The notes beneath the pieces are model-generated. The model was not told where the DNA came from and did no database searches. It was given only the letters and a program-made list of their open reading frames with translations. Positions 48,540 through 60,159 of a stretch of DNA of 64,000 nt are shown one piece after another. How positions within the stretch are numbered: the first letter of the stretch is position 1; the number at the start of each line of letters is the position of its first letter. This DNA is from Mangifera indica. Lineage: Eukaryota; Streptophyta; Magnoliopsida; Sapindales; Anacardiaceae. The DNA is taken from positions 5,704,001-5,768,000 of the forward strand of contig NC_058156.1 in the NCBI RefSeq assembly GCF_011075055.1, given 5' to 3'. The position numbers were made by a program, and so were the translations under genes.

Positions 48540-50425
48540 ATAATAGTTACCAGTCCACCATTAAAATGGCACCATATGAGGCTCTTTATGGACGAAAGTG
48601 TAGATCCTCATTACATTGGGATGACATAGGAGAGCAAGATGATTTGAGTCAAGTTCTTGGGCCTGAGTTAACCCAGAGGATGGTAGAAGATATAAAGACT
48701 ATCAAGACTAGATTGAAGCAAGCTCAGGACAGACAAAAGAGTTATACAGATTTGAAAAGGAAAGAAGTAGAGTTTCAACTGGGTGATAAAGTTTTTGTGA
48801 AAGTAACCCCTTATAAGCACGTGATGAGATTTGGAAGAAAAGGAAAACTTGCTCTAAGATTTATTGGCCCATTTGAAATTTTAGAAAGAGTGGGCAAGGT
48901 GGCTTATAGACTTGCACTTCCATCTAGTATGGATCGAGTTCATAATGTATTTCATATTTCTTTATTGAGAAAGTACATTAGCGATCCTTCACATGTCTTG
49001 AAATCAGATGATGTGTAATTAAAAGAAGATTTAGCTTATGAGGAGCAACTGGTGCAAATACTAGATAGAAAAATAAAAGAGCTTTGAAATAAGACAATTT
49101 CCTTAGTGAAAGTATTATGGGAGAATTATAAGGTGGAAGAAGCCACATGGGAGGTTGAGCAACAAATGAGAGAGAGATTTCCCAACTTATTTGTTTAAAT
49201 TTCGAGGACAAAATTGTTTTAAGGGGGAAAAAAATGTAACACCCGGATTCAGGTATGTTAGCAAACTCCACTTCCAAAATTACCCCTAGAGTTGATTTTA
49301 TAACTTATTGTTTAAAGAAATTGCAAAAGAATTATAGAAAATTACTAAATGAGCAATAATTTTCAAAGGGGGTAAAATGGTCATTTTAGAAGGAATTAAG
49401 AGACAAAGTGGGAATGAAAATTGAATGGCATACTTGAAATTATATGGTGGTGCTAAGGGTTTTTGGTAATTGGCTAAGGATAAAATAGTCATTTATGAAA
49501 AAGGTGAAGGGCAAATTTGTCCAAAAGGTTTATAAAACCCATAACCTATTCATTTTCTTCTTCATTTGCCGAGAACCTCCATTATTTTTAGCTAAAGCTT
49601 TCCTTCAATCAAAATTCATCCAAAAACCTAACTAAACTACCTAATTTTCAGAGCCTCCAGTTATAAAAAGTGTAGATATATCAATTCTGGTCAATTCTAA
49701 GGTAAGAAATTTAATTTTTAAGAGATGTGAAATTTAGAGTTTTGATGGATGATTATATTTTTGGTTGATTAAGGTTGCTAGGAAGAAGAAAAGAAAGAGG
49801 ATAAGCTTAAATCACCTAATTACCAAGGAAAATGTAAGAATTTCATACTTTACATACTTGAAGTAATTTGAGTTAGGTTATTTAAATAACCTTTACTTAT
49901 ATAAGTGTGTAAGGTATTAGAATTAAGATGATTTATGCTTAAAAGGATAAAGAAATTCATTAGGATTCATGACGTAATTTTTGGCCATAAGGGTATTTTA
50001 GACATTTCATATTCCTAGGGTTAGCTTTGTGGATTTTGTGTGTTGAATATATGAGAAATGATGAATTGATGAAAGAATTTGTGTTAAGGGTAAATATGTA
50101 ATTTTATCCATAAGGTTATTTTTTGCTTAATTATGTGCATGATATGTGGAATAGCCCTTATATTAAGTTTATATTATATATTTTGAAATTAATTTGATGC
50201 ATGAGAAAATAATATGATATTTGATAAGGAGTGAAAAAAATAAGGGAAAACAATGAATGGGCATATTTCATATTATGGTTATACATGCATACGTGAGGAA
50301 TCATAGCATATACATGATTTCAGAAAAAATAAAGAAAGAGGTAAAACATTTTCTAAGTTATGCATGTTAATGGAAAACAAGTATTTTTGGTTTTATAATA
50401 ACTCATATGATACAGGAAAGCAGAA
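48532..50425 (+). repeat. inverted duplicate of 45582-47498 (integrase end plus half an LTR)
   Basis: 48540-49018 encodes, on the plus strand, [19 protein letters not shown] through [16 protein letters not shown], the same integrase C-terminus as 47498-47021 on the minus strand. 49019-49233 holds the chromodomain (VKVLWENYKVEEATWEVEQ) and purine tract GGGGGAAAAAAA. 49234 starts the LTR (TGTAACACCCGGATTC), which runs to about 50425. This chromodomain copy is better preserved than the minus-strand copy. The 187-codon ORF at 48455-49018 is a fusion of (AT)n-encoded Tyr/Ile and integrase. Confidence 0.9.
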
Positions 50426-51650
50426 TTTTTTTCTGAAATACTTGTTTTCCATGTATCATATGAGTCATTATAAAACCAAAAATACTTGTTTTCCATTTTC
50501 TGAAAACATACATAACTTAGAAAATGTTTTTCCTCTTTCTTTATTTTTTTTGAAATCATGCATATGCTATGATTCTTCACGTATGCATGTATAACCATAA
50601 TATGAAATATGCCCATTCATTGTTTTCCCTTATTCTTTTCACTCATTATCAAACATCATATTATTTTCTCATGCATTTATATATATATCATGCATCAAAT
50701 TAATTTCAAAATATATAATATAAACTTAATATAAGAGCTATTCCACATATCATGCATATAATTAAGTAAAAATTAACCTTATGGATAAAATTACATATTT
50801 ACCCTTAACACAAATTCTTTCATCAATTCATCATTTCTCATATATTCAACACACAAAATCCACAAAACTAACCCTAGGAATATGAAATGTCTAAAATACC
50901 CTTATAGCCAAAAATTACATCATGAATCCTAATGAATTTCTTTATCCTTTTAAGCATAAATCACCTTAATTCTAATATCTTACACACTTATAAAAGTAAA
51001 AGTTATTTAAATAACCTAACTCAAATTACTTCAAGTATGTAAAGTATGAAATTCTTATATTTTCCTTGGTAATTGGGTGATTTAAGCTTAACCTCTTTTT
51101 TTTCTTCTTCCTAGCAACCTTAATCAACCAAAAATATAATCATCCATCAAAACTCTAAATTTCACATCTCTTAAAAATTAAATTTCTTACCTTAGAACTG
51201 ATCAGACTTGAAAGATCTATACTTTTTATAACTGGAGGCTCTGAAAATTAGGTGGTTTAGCTAGATTTTTGGATGAATTTTGATTGAAGGAAAGCTTTAG
51301 CTAAAAATAATGGAGGTTCTTGGCAAATGAAGAAGAAAATGAATAGGTTATGGGTTTTATAAACCTTTTGGACAAATTTTCCCTTCACCTTTTCCATAAA
51401 TGACTATTTTATCCTTAGCCAATTACCAAAAACCACCACCATATAATTTCAAGTATGTCATTCAATTTTCATTCCACTTTGTCTCTTAATTCCTTCTAAA
51501 ATGACCATTTTACCCCCTTTGAAAATTATTGCTCATTTAGTAGTTTTATATAATTATTTTACAATTTCTTTAAACAATAAATTATAAAATCAACTCTAGG
51601 GGTAATTTTAGAAGTGGAGTTTACTGACATACTTGAATCCGGGTGTTACA
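49234..51650. repeat. ~2.4-kb palindrome, arms ~1.2 kb, centre near 50.44 kb
   Basis: The left arm 49234-50425 and right arm 50452-51650 are inverted copies of the same LTR half, starting TGTAACACCCGGATTC and ending GAATCCGGGTGTTACA. The 26-bp centre (50426-50451) contains CTGAAATACTTGTTTTCC, which also occurs inside the arms (about 50485-50500), so it looks like templated filler. Identity is high by eye, with scattered single-base differences. Confidence 0.92.
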
Positions 51651-51655
51651 AGTTC

Positions 51656-53360
51656 TTATAGAGGAAAGAGAAAGTGCTACAATTGACACATTTTTCAAAA
51701 TGCCTTGTGATCTTTCTCAACCTAGTATCAAGGCATGTATGCAAAGTTAGAAAAGATGGCATGATACTGACTTGGAAATTGCCTCATGGTTTTACGATGC
51801 ATGCATTCCTATAAATGCAGTGAATTCTCTTTTTTATCAAACTACAATGAGTAAGATAACAAATATGGGTCATGGATATAAAGGTCCATCTTATCGTGCT
51901 TTACATGTAAATTTGTTGAAAGATGCTAAGCAACATGTAAAGTTGATTCTCGACTCTTATCAAAAGCACTTGGGATGAAACAAGTTGTTTCATTATGGTC
52001 GATGGTTGGACAGACACAAGACAAAGATCTTTAATAAATTTCTTAGTGTATTGTCTTAGAGGAATTACATTTGTCAAATCAGTTGATACTTCAAGTCTCT
52101 CTACAAATGCAAAGAGTTCGTGTAATTTGATTATAGAATTGGTTGAATGGATGGGTCCTCAAAATGTAGTTCATATGGTGACTGATAATGGAGCGAACTA
52201 CAAAGTTGCAAGATATTTACTTTGTGAGAGATTTCCTCACATTAGTTGGTCACCTTGCGTTGCTTATTGCATTAATTTAATAATAAAGGACATTGGAGAA
52301 ATGTCTGAGGTGCAGTGTTTGGTCAATCTTGCTTCTAAGGTAACACTTTTTGTTTATAATCATAAATAGACTTTGAATTGGTTAAGAAAAAGGCCATATT
52401 AGAGAGAAATTATTCGTCTTGGAACCACTCGCTTTGCCACCAATTTTATTGCTTTGAAAAGTTTACATGATCATAAAGATGATTTGCAAGCTCTTGTTAT
52501 TGATGCAAATTACAAAAAAATTCTTAAAGATGCAAAAGGGTAAAGAGGTTAAACAAATTGTTCTTAATGGAAATTTTTGGAATAATTGCTTTGATCACAA
52601 TAAGGATTATGACTCCACTAATACATCTTTTGCGTATTTGTGATTCTGATGAAAAACCTACTTTAGGTTATGTTTATGAAGGGTTGTATAGGGCATGCTT
52701 GGGTATTAAGAAGTTGTTCAAAAATAAGAAGCATTTGTATAAGCCCTATAGTAACATTATAGATGCTAGATGGGATAAAATGTTGCGTCGAAGTCTTTAT
52801 GCTGCAACATATTGGTTAAACCCAGCTTTTCAATATGATTGAGACAATTTTTGCAAAAAACCTGAGATTATGAGTGGGTTGATGAATGTGATTGAAAAAC
52901 AGATTATATGTGACAAGTCAAAGTTGTCAGTTGAAATTGGTTTATATCGAGATCGTTTGAAAAGTTTTTCTTGTTCATTAGCTTATACTAGCAACAAGAA
53001 TATTCGACTCGGTAAGAATCAAAATTTATCTATGCTTTAATGTTTAATATTATCTTTAATTTTATTTACTGTATTTTAGTGATTTGATCATTTAACTTGT
53101 TTTTTAATGAAAGATGGATGGTGGAGATTATTTGGTTATGATACTCCAAATCTACAAAAGTTAGCAATAAGGCTTCTTAGCCAAACAACTTCTTCTTCTA
53201 GATGTGAACGAAATTGGAATGTATTTGAACGCATACACACAAAGAAAAGAAATAAGCTAGAGCATCAAAGGCTTAATGATCTTATCTATATTCATTACAA
53301 TTTGCGATTGAAATATAGGTATAAAAAAAATTAAATTTCTTTTCTCATCTGATTTTACAT

Positions 53361-53402
<42 letters not shown>

Positions 53403-53810
53403 TTTATATTAGGTTTACTAATGAGAATAATATTTTTATATCAATGTATAGAATTGGATTTTCCAAGAAGTCATATGATCCTGTAGATTATAAATTAATA
53501 GATAAAACTGAGTTTTGGGTTGTGGATGAAGAGGAAGAAGGAGAACTTGACTATAATGAATTAGAAAATATGTTTGATGAAGAATATCCAAGAGATATTG
53601 AAGAGTCATGTTCTCATGATCTTAAAGGTTGGTTTAAAATCAATAGGTTTTTTAAGTTCATGTATATTTAAAATTTATATTAGATTATAACTTTATTATA
53701 TTTTTATAGGTGATGAAGATGATGCAATGGTGATATTTGATGGCCATGATAATGATGAGGATTTAGAGTACGAATTGTTTGATTAAGATATTTGAGATTA
53801 TTTTGTTGTT
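51656..53810 (+). pseudogene. hAT transposase, core and dimerization part
   Basis: It resumes the transposase cut at 44434: VLIEERESATIDTFFK, then ESAxWFYDACIPINAVNS-like sequence (51770-51830), GHGYKGPSYRALHVNLL, the DUF659 core MVDGWTDTRQRSLINFLVYC (51995-52055), VHMVTDNGANYKVARYLL, WSPCVAYCINLI (52250-52285), and further pieces IIRLGTTRFATNFIALKSL and YNIIDARWDKMLRRSLYAA-like sequence (52745-52805). After an intron-like gap (about 53012-53115) the dimerization domain follows: WWRLFGYDTPNLQKLAIRLL and SSSRCERNWNVFERIHTKKR (53118-53250). The acidic tail (53460-53625; 53710-53790) follows further AT-rich gaps. Broken at about 51748, 51976, 52367, 52541 and 52840. Confidence 0.88.
53364..53394. 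repeat. (TA)n microsatellite
   Basis: About 15 TA repeats in a probable intron between the dimerization domain and acidic tail of the hAT transposase. Confidence 0.9.
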
Positions 53811-54601
53811 TTGGTTTTTTTGAGTTTTTTGTCTTTGTTTCCTTGAATTAAAATTTATGATTCGAAGAACCCAATATACTTTGTTATCATCAGTTTTACT
53901 GACTAACAAACTATTTTTAGTATTATTGCAATTTTTGTGTGTTGTAGTAGATTAATGATTAGATTATAAGGCCTGATGTGTTTATAAAATGGTTGTGTTG
54001 TATTTTATGTAGGTTATTAGGCTGCTAATTTCATATAGAGTGAATTATAGATAATTGAATGAGATTTTAGATTGTTTCCATGGTTATTAGTAAAGAATTG
54101 TGTAATGTGAATCCAATCCCTTCCTAGTTTCTTTTGTTAGTGTTAATGGTTGTTGGATTGCGATGTTTAAGTTTTGGGAATAGTGGAATTTAATTAAATA
54201 GTCTAACTTATATCATAATAATAGTTGGTGATGTATCATTTTACTACACATGTGTTTGCTTTTTAAAATTAAATGGTTATGTTATCTTTTAAACAGTGTT
54301 TAGATGGTTAATTGTGAGTTAGACTGAATGTTGTTTAATTGGTCGTGAAAAGTTGTATATAACATTTCTTGTAGTTTAATCACTTTCCATGATTATGTTG
54401 TATGTGCTAATTGTTGTTGGGATGGTAATTATTAAGTTGTGTTGCATAATGAAAAAAATTAGTGTCCGGCTTGCTCTCTTTCCAATTGTTTATATTTTGT
54501 AGGTTAACTCAGCCGATTCAACTGGTTGAACTGGTCGAACTGTGACCCAGTAATCTCACCGGTTCGATTACCGGTCCGATTTTAAAAACATTGATTTTTA
54601 A

Positions 54602-56061
54602 CACTAAAAATAATTTGAATTGAATTTAAGTTAATCCCAAAAAAAACAAATTAAGTTTAAGTAAATCCCAATAAAATTAAATTAAATTAATTTGAATTAA
54701 TCCAAAAATTTTAAATAATATATTACATAAGCCTTTATTTTTTTATTTGATATAAAAAGTTTTAATTCACAAAATCTTTATTCCTTAATTTGAATCAACA
54801 AGAAAATTGACACAATATCATCAAATATCAAATTTGCATAACCCAAAGACATTTATTTTAATTTAATAATTCTTTTTAAAGGACTTGTTAAAAACTATTT
54901 GTAGTTTATTTATTTATTTTTTTGTGAGTGCTTATTTGAGCATATTATATTTGGTGTATCATATTCATATAATTTTAGGGTATGTTTGATTCAGATAATT
55001 TTTTATTATTGAAAATAAAATATTATCATTAAGATAAATTATCTGAAAAATTATTGAGTATAAATTTATTTATATATTCGGAATAAAATTAATTGGTATA
55101 AATAATTATTGTGTTTGGTTAAAAATAATAAAAAAATACTAATATATTATTTTATTTATTAGATTGAAAGATTAATGGTTATAAAAATATTTTTATATTA
55201 CTTATTATTTTAATTGAAAATTAAGGATATTTTTGTTCAAAAAATTTAATAAAAATAAAATAGTAACAAAATTAATATTATTTTGATAATTTATTAATAT
55301 CTAAAGTGAATTATATTACTTCTTATAATACATGTCATATCATTAAAATTTTTTATTACTTTATTATCCAAACAAGATAATAAAAGTAATAAAATATAAA
55401 GTATCAAAGTGATAAAAGATGCCCTAACCAAGCATCCATTTATGGTTTTAAATTTAATGAAAATCTCATTTATCATATGAAATAGAAATTAAATTTTTTA
55501 AATATTTAACAAGTAATTATTAATCTCGTTTCTTATCCATTACATTATTTTGAAGTTGAAGTTGTACACTTATTTTGATTTTTTTTTTTTGTTAAGTAAT
55601 TAATTAAAAGATTTTATAAATGTGATAGAAACTCGAACCTAGGTCTTCTCCTTAGAATTGGTTTCTTGATTATAATATTATATTTTTTCCTGTAATATAA
55701 AGAGACAATATAAACAAACTTTAGTACTAATTTGAAATATAACGATTTTGTTTATACAAAACGTTATTTAATGTCAAAATATCTTTTTGTATATTATTTT
55801 GTAAAAAGTCGTGTTATTCATTGACATTTGACAAAGTGTGTTAGTTTATAACAAATTATAACGTTACATGTTATATTTTGATATGACTTTATCTACTACA
55901 TAATTTGGGTTAATTTAGATCGGATTAGGTCAAGTAAAAAATTTTTCAATTTGATTTAGGATTCATAAATTTTGACATGATTTTATTTCAAATCAAGTTA
56001 GGGTTTAAGGGTTTTGACATAAAACTTGAATTGATATGTACGATATATATATTATATCGTA

Positions 56062-56127
<66 letters not shown>

Positions 56128-57560
56128 ACAGATCAAAACAAAAATCAGTCTATGCACATACTTAAATAATATTATTAAATATTATATAAGTTTATAACCA
56201 TGCACGTATCCAAAGTAATATTACTAAATATTATATGTTAGCATGTAATATTATTAAATATTTAAAACAAAATTACAATCGGCCTTTGTAAATACATTGA
56301 AGTTATTAAATAATATTGCATTAAAAACCGTAAATAAATTAAGTAATAGTTTAAATTTAGGAGGAAGAATGCTTGGGAATGTATATTAAGTAGACTGCAT
56401 TCTGACAAGTTTTCTTTAAATATTAGTTGATAGCTTAATATTAGTTTAAATAATATTTGTTCACGGTGAAGCAAAGCCGGACCTGAAATGGAAACATTGG
56501 CCACAACAGGCATGAACCTGAGCAACCTCAGCAAACGTCGTCTTTATGCAACCATCGTCAAACGTCTTCGACAATTGACATCAAGGTCATCAGCAACTGT
56601 CATCAAACGTCGGCAAAGGTCGGCAACAACATCAATGGTGTGCGTTGAACAGGTCGGAAAAGTCTACGTTTCTGTAAATTTTTTTCTATTTATATTTAAA
56701 AAACTAAACCAGTTTGAGTTGCAGTAAACCGTCAACTAGCGACAAACCACTGGGTCACCTGCGGTTTAGTCTGAATTATGCAAAAAGTGGTTACTTTTGT
56801 AGTAAAAACCGTTTGAGTGATCGGTTCACGGTTCAGTGATATAAAACTTATGAGAATCACACCTCAAAAATTAGTTATTGAGATTGAAGAGTCTAAATTC
56901 ATATAAACCTCGCATTAAAAACTCATACGTTATAATGTGGGGTTCAAATGTCATATCTTATACTTAGAATTCTAATATACCACCATCCTTTGTAACTCCG
57001 ACGTCCAGACGGGATAGTTATATGCTACCCCATGCTAACCTTGAGTGAACACTGTAATGTCTTGTCATCACCTGTGCCACAAGATTGCAACTAAGAGATG
57101 TAAGAATAACTCTAATATCAAATGATATTAATTTTATGAGAATTATATCTCAAAAATTTGTTATTAAGATTGAAGAGTTTAAAATCATATAAATCCTATA
57201 TTAAAAATTTATATTTTTTAATGTGTGAAATGAATCTCATATATTGTACTTAAGATTCTAATATTCAACTGATTCAATTCAGTTATGTAATCTATGGTTG
57301 AAACAATAAGTTTTTGTCTTTGAAGTTATAAAACGAAAGATTATCACCCTTTCGGTAATAAATTTTGTTAAATTTTAGGATAAAAATATAAAATTGATGA
57401 AATATTTTTATAAATAATATAAAAATAATAAAATGGTCTTTTTACTATTTATTTCACAAATTAATGTTAAATATTATAAAATCTAAGCCATTGATTTACC
57501 CAGATCACCTTGAACTCAATCATTGCCACCGGCCTTTGTCAAGGAATTGCCACTTTCGGT
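54602..57560. other. AT-rich intergenic sequence with MITE-like and duplicated pieces
   Basis: No gene. 54976-55432 is bounded by AGGGTATGTTTGATTCAG and, on the other strand, GGATGCTTGGTTAGGGC, a MITE-like pair of ends. 56064-56121 is (TA)n next to a CGTACGATATATA palindrome. 56540-56620 has short repeats of CATC(G/A)TCAAACGTC. 56855-56975 and 57140-57265 are two diverged copies, 287 bp apart, of a block starting GAGAATCACACCTCAAAAAT (GAATTATATC in the second). The small ORFs here show no domain. Confidence 0.45.
56064..56121. repeat. (TA)n microsatellite
   Basis: About 29 TA units preceded by ATATATTATATCGTACGATA, a near-palindrome. Confidence 0.9.
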
Positions 57561-57997
57561 GATTTGTTGGAAAATTTCCCAAAAGTGGGGCTCGTATAGA
57601 TATCGTTTTAATTTAATAAAACACGGTCAAGTGTAGACTCTAATAGATTGAGTTTTATGGACATATCATAATTAATTTTGTTAAATATTTCATATACTTT
57701 ATAAATAAAATATAGATAATAACCATGCGAATGTAAGTTATCAAATTATTATAAAAAGAGGCTAGGTTCTATTTCTTAATGCACACATGATAACTATTCA
57801 TCGAAATGTTGTTATTTATACACTTTGAATCTCTCAATTTTTAATTCTTCTCAATTGTGAATTCTCTCATCAATCTCTCATTCTTAAACTCTCTGAATTT
57901 GTAAGCAATATTTTTCCATGTTTATAATTTAGTTTTCATTTCAATTTTGTCAAATTATTATTATTTTTTATAATTTCATTTATCAAAATATATTACA

Positions 57998-59035
57998 AAT
58001 GAATTAAGGCTCAAATAAGTTCAATTCGTATGAATATTATAGTGCTAATGCTATTATTGATGATCCATATGGAATAAGAGCATGGGCACCAACAAGTGAA
58101 AGTGAGACAACCACAAGCTCAACAAAAAGAAAAAGAAAGTAAAAGTCTATGGTATGAGATCACTTTGATTAACTTCAGAAAATGACGAAAGAAGAGCAAT
58201 TCATTAAATAGTGTGCAAACATTATGATTTATGTTTAACATGTGCTAGTTCAGGTGGAACGGGGCGTCTTTGTTGACACATTATAGATTATTGTAAAATT
58301 ACACATGAGATGAGAAACAACAACAAATTCTTTTCACCATATCATGATGCATTGGTCTCGGTGCCAGTGCAACAGGAGGTCCGAGCAATTTTAGGCACAT
58401 GGGACAAATATCCATTTTCACATAGAATCAAATGAAAACATGAGACTACATGACTAGGTATGTTGTCGCTTCTGACCAATCTTTTTCTTACACTAAAAAT
58501 GAAATATTAGAATGAATGATGCATAATAGTATTCAACCGCATTTAAAAGAATTTTTAAGTCTACTTTTAGGTTAGACATTCTTAAAATTATAAATTAATG
58601 AAATTAAAAGTTATTAAAGAACTTTATAATTTTAATAGTGTTATGTTAATAACTTTAGACTAATGGACAATCACAAATCAAGACATAAGGTATCTATGTG
58701 TAACTGTCCATTATATTAATTTTGACTGATAGTTATCTTACAATAATGGTGATCTTACAATTTATAGTGCATTAGCTAATATTTTTTATGAATATAAAAT
58801 TAATAATTTTATTTTTACAATAATTTTTGATAATGCAAAAAATAATAACAAAGCTATTGAATTAATGTTGAATCATTTATCTATTTTATTTAATGGAACA
58901 TTATTTCATATTATATGTGCATGTCATATTATTAATTTTATAGTTCAAGATGGTTTAAGCATGACTAAAGATCAGATATTAACAATTAGACATGTTATCG
59001 CATATATTTCATCATCTCTATCATGAATTCAAACA
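57998..59035 (+). pseudogene. hAT transposase remnant (BED finger, partial core)
   Basis: The acidic leader (NEFNSYEYYSANAI-like) is followed by a basic stretch with a stop (KRKRK*KSMV) and a decayed BED region (VCKHYDLCLTCASSGGTGRLC*HI). Core pieces follow near 58640-58960 (NHKSRHKVSMCNCPLY-like, NIFYEYKINNFIFTI, IELMLNHLSILFNG, CACHIIN). More decayed than its relative at 22.86-23.96 kb; there is no open frame over 60 codons. The C-terminus is lost beyond the LTR insertion. Confidence 0.7.
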
Positions 59036-59040
59036 TATTA

Positions 59041-59660
59041 TGACTAAAGAAGTATAATGGTTGAGATGAGTTAAGTTTGGAAAAATAAGCTAAGTATATA
59101 AAAATGGTACATGTTTGTGTTGAGAGACACACACCCTTGTGTATGTATAATTTTACTAACACGGGGAGAGGCCACGAGGACAAAGGGTCATTTATAAATT
59201 ATCGAGCCAGCACGCCTTGTATAGAGCAAAATAGAGACATGCCCTTTGAGGGGATAGTCGTGTCTCATGCATAAGGAAGATACATGCTTATGTATCCCAG
59301 ATAACACACCATTATTTGAAAGGCAAAACAAAGAAATAAAAAAGGGAACTAAGTAAGAGGCTTAAGGGTCAGTCCCAAGAGATGTTACAAAAATTTTGGT
59401 TACACAATAGTGCCCTACGTGCCGAGAGATAAGTTAATGTTTCGACACAAGGTATGATTAAGGTGAGAGTTAGGTTGAGGTAGAGATGATATGGTGCTCA
59501 AGATGCATCCATGTTACACGTCTTAAGATCATTACGAGGGGGCATCATGAGTATATATTTTCCTACAACACCTACAATAGGGTACATCTATAGTAGGAGA
59601 CTAGGCGATCTAATTTACACCCACACATGGTCGAGACAATCATGTGCATAAAGGATTCAG
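59041..59660 (+). repeat. gypsy LTR fragment inserted in the hAT; first copy of a ~278-bp direct repeat
   Basis: 59041-59318 repeats at 61022-61297 with about 15 differences by eye (GACTAAAGAAGTATAATGGT, ATAATTTTACTAACACGGGG, GGGGATAGTCGTGTCTCATG, ATCCCAGATAACACACCATT). The rest (59319-59620) contains ATTACGAGGGGGCATCATGA, matching the LTR at 13376. Only LTR sequence is visible, with no termini or TSD. Confidence 0.6.
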
Positions 59661-59993
59661 TGAAAGTTGACTTCAAATTACAGAATTGGGTCGTAGAAGA
59701 TATCTTTAAAGAATTCAAGAATCTGGATATTGAGGATGAGTTGATAATGGTATATACATCATACTTATATTTGTAATTGTATATTATGTAGATGATTTGA
59801 TTTGTAAAATATAAGAATATTTTTTATTATGTAAACATAATATTCCTCCACCACAAGTGAAAGATTATTAATAAAATGTTCGAGTACTGTCCATGATTTT
59901 AGTAATTAGAAAACAATTTCTATGTAATTTTTCATTAAAAAAATTAAAAAATAGTTTTAAAGGGTCAGCCCGTTTATGGCTTGACACGACATG

Positions 59994-60031
<38 letters not shown>

Positions 60032-60159
60032 GTCTTGTTGTGTGCCTATCCTTTAATACATATTGACCTAGTATGAAGGCCCACGACTGTTAGGGCCTTA
60101 GACCTCGTGGGCCATGCCAAAGCCAACTTAGCGTAACCCATTACCGTTTCTACTTGTGT

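Larger units (their letters stand above)
44435..51650 (-). mobile_element. rearranged Ty3/gypsy chromovirus complex (Tekay-like), TSD AGTTC
   Basis: Flanked by AGTTC at 44430-44434 and 51651-51655, a 5-bp TSD typical of gypsy integration. Both outer LTR parts are in minus orientation: the 3' LTR is 44435-46796 and the 5' LTR starts at 51650. Internal sequence is reduced to integrase plus chromodomain (46797-48107); gag, protease, RT and RNase H are missing. The 5' LTR is split by an inverted copy of the integrase end plus half an LTR (48532-50425). Termini are TGTAACACCCGG...GGAGAGGTTACA on the minus strand. The complex is inserted in the hAT transposase gene. Confidence 0.88.
42990..54593 (+). 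mobile_element. hAT transposon with perfect 8-bp TSD, split by a gypsy insertion
   Basis: The left terminus CAATATTTTGAAAATC and the right terminus reverse-complemented CAATGTTTTTAAAATC agree at 14 of 16 positions. ATTTTTAA flanks both sides (42982-42989 and 54594-54601). Subterminal (A)CCGGT/GGTTCAACC motifs occur at both ends. Without the 7.2-kb retroelement complex (44435-51650, plus its 5-bp TSD) the element is about 4.4 kb, normal for an autonomous hAT. Its own transposase is encoded on the plus strand in two blocks either side of the insertion. Confidence 0.93.
57820..60152 (+). mobile_element. truncated hAT, relative of 22426-24818, interrupted by LTR sequence
   Basis: 57820-59035 aligns with 22690-23960: TCTCTCA-rich leader, GTTTTCATTTCAATTTTGTC, ATTTATCAAAATATTACA and the BED finger region. 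The right end AACCCATTACCGTTTCTA (60152) matches AACCCATTGACACCTTTA of the other copy. The right interior has GGGTCAGCCCGTTTATGG, a (TA)n (59998-60026) and GGGCC blocks, as expected. No left terminus or matching TSD is found, so the left end is truncated. Between 59036 and about 59660 gypsy LTR sequence is inserted. Confidence 0.7.

Noticed and set aside
55625..55660. ACTCGAACCTAGGTCTTCTC resembling a tRNA T-arm or acceptor region
   Set aside because: No cloverleaf, no anticodon arm and no A box at the right distance; such phrases are common in plant repeats.
56488..56727. 79-codon ORF rich in Arg/Ser/Thr
   Set aside because: Its sequence comes from short CATCGTCAAACGTC-type repeats; no start context, splice context or domain.
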